Part shown: positions 4,723 through 5,667 of the stretch, piece by piece | How the letters are laid out: each line of letters opens with the position of its first letter | How positions within the stretch are numbered: position 1 is the first letter of the stretch | From: Bacteriovoracaceae bacterium UBA7317 | GTDB taxonomy: Bacteria; Bdellovibrionota; Bacteriovoracia; Bacteriovoracales; Bacteriovoracaceae | Direction: 5' to 3' | Length of the DNA stretch: 5,667 bases | NCBI GenBank assembly: GCA_002474345.1 | Contig: DKQD01000109.1 | Coordinates: 10,745 to 16,411, forward strand | The notes under the pieces: generated by a model | What the model was told of the DNA's origin: nothing | Databases searched by the model: none | What the model saw: only the letters and a program-made list of their open reading frames with translations | Translations under genes and position numbers: made by a program

Positions 4723-5667
4723 CTAAGAATTAAGAACAATTTTGCCAATTGTTTCTCCAGACTCTATTGCCTGGTGAGCTTTTGCCACTTCTTTAAGAGG
4801 AAATGTTGTTATTGGAGGTAACTTTATTTTTTCTTCTTTTAGCATAGATAAAAGATCAAAAATAGCTTCTTCTAAAAGATCTTTTCTGCTGAAAAGAAAA
4901 GAGAGGTTAAATGTAATGAGACTCTTGTTTAGGTTACTCATATGAACTGGGTTAAACCAAGGACTTTTTAAATAGTTCAAAGCAAGAGAAATGTAGTTAA
5001 TTTTACCGCCTTTTTTTGGCAGCATTGAATGAAAACCATAAGAGATGAGTTTCCCTGTTGGTTTAAGGTGTCCGTAGCTATCCTTTAACGTTGAATATCC
5101 ATTAGCATCAAGGATAATATCAAAGCCCTCTGGCGAAATGGACTCTGCCTTTGTCCAGAGCTGTTCTTTTGATTTATCAATGACTTTATCGGCTCCCAAT
5201 TTTTCAACGAGTGGGACTTTGTGAGTTTTACCCACAACGCCCGTTACATGGCACCCTTTGGTTTTAGCTAACTGGACAAGTGAGCTTCCAACCCCACCAG
5301 CTGCAGAGTGAATTAAAATTTTCATATTCTTTCTCAAAATTATATTTTGAAATAGAGCATGATAAGCAGTTATGAAGGTAACTGGGAAAGCGCTAGCTTC
5401 ATCATAAGTGAGGTTTGGAGGTATTTTAAAAAGTTGGTGAGTTGGAACAATAACAAACTCTGAATATGCTTCAAAAAAAGTAAGCCCAAAGACCCTGTCG
5501 TCAACTTTAAAGTTTTTTACACCTTCGCCGAGCTCTTCGATTTTGCCAGAGAATTCAAACCCTGGTGTAATGGGAAGTCCTTTAAGTTTTTTCGCAGATT
5601 CGTAGATGCCCCATCTTACACAAACATCAGCATAGTTAACTCCAATAGACTTTGTTCTTACGAGTAT
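4723..5667 (-). CDS. Zinc-independent NADPH:quinone oxidoreductase-like protein (MDR superfamily), 5' end cut by window edge
   Basis: The minus-strand frame is open from the right edge (base 5667) to the stop TAG at 4725-4723, giving 314 residues. The TTG at 5337 that could be read as a start lies inside the protein and is not the true start. About 15-30 N-terminal residues are missing, judged from the usual 330-340 length. The catalytic domain (visible residues 1-110) contains IGVNYADVCVRWG, PITPGFEFSG and DDRVFGL. GFEFSG takes the place of the GHE motif of zinc alcohol dehydrogenases, so the zinc-binding His is absent, as in quinone reductases. The Rossmann domain carries ILIHSAAGGVGSSLVQLAK (117-135), the NADPH-binding AAGGVG form, and the chain ends with the family's AHQAIESGETIGKIVL. 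Members reduce quinones or reactive enones, and a VAT1-like member is possible. The substrate is unknown. It converges on the amidase gene with 17 bases between stops, with no clear terminator there. Confidence 0.9.
   Translation of the reverse strand: MLVRTKSIGVNYADVCVRWGIYESAKKLKGLPITPGFEFSGKIEELGEGVKNFKVDDRVFGLTFFEAYSEFVIVPTHQLFKIPPNLTYDEASAFPVTFITAYHALFQNIILRKNMKILIHSAAGGVGSSLVQLAKTKGCHVTGVVGKTHKVPLVEKLGADKVIDKSKEQLWTKAESISPEGFDIILDANGYSTLKDSYGHLKPTGKLISYGFHSMLPKKGGKINYISLALNYLKSPWFNPVHMSNLNKSLITFNLSFLFSRKDLLEEAIFDLLSMLKEEKIKLPPITTFPLKEVAKAHQAIESGETIGKIVLNS

Noticed and set aside
1..5667. Search for defence systems, CRISPR repeats, tRNA, transposase or phage genes
   Set aside because: No regular repeats, cloverleaf-like segments or relevant protein motifs were seen; all but about 200 bases are covered by the six genes.

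Overview
The window is AT-rich chromosomal DNA from a Gram-negative-like bacterium. It holds six protein-coding genes, two of them cut by the window edges, and no RNA genes, mobile elements or CRISPR arrays that I could recognise. The LepA sequence is clearly bacterial. The low GC (roughly 35-40 % by eye), the lysine-rich proteins and the style of the unknown protein after lepA make me think of a Bdellovibrionota or other delta-proteobacterial-type lineage. That placement is an inference with low confidence.

Layout, left to right. (1) The 3' part of lepA (elongation factor 4) runs off the left edge. (2) After a 69-base gap with a small palindrome comes an uncharacterised gene for a 209-residue soluble protein. 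(3) This gene meets tail-to-tail, with a 4-base overlap, a minus-strand gene for an integral membrane protein of the lysylphosphatidylglycerol synthase transmembrane / flippase-like (COG0392, UPF0104) family. (4) Divergent from that gene, across about 107 bases, is a complete UDP-glucose 6-dehydrogenase gene. (5) A nitrilase-superfamily amidase of the Nit1/Nit2 type follows it 2 bases after the stop codon, starting at TTG and probably translationally coupled. (6) A minus-strand, zinc-independent NADPH:quinone oxidoreductase-like (MDR superfamily) gene converges on the amidase gene with a 17-base gap and runs off the right edge. Its open frame continues without interruption to base 5667.

Functional picture. 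LepA is a housekeeping translation factor. The divergent membrane protein and the UDP-glucose dehydrogenase could both serve the cell envelope: the dehydrogenase makes UDP-glucuronate for polysaccharide or lipid modification, and the membrane protein belongs to a family tied to lipid or lipid-linked substrates. The amidase and the oxidoreductase look like metabolite-repair or detoxification enzymes. I do not see a coherent new biological system here. The most open item is the unknown protein at 851-1480. The next is the arrangement of the putative promoters between the membrane protein and the dehydrogenase.
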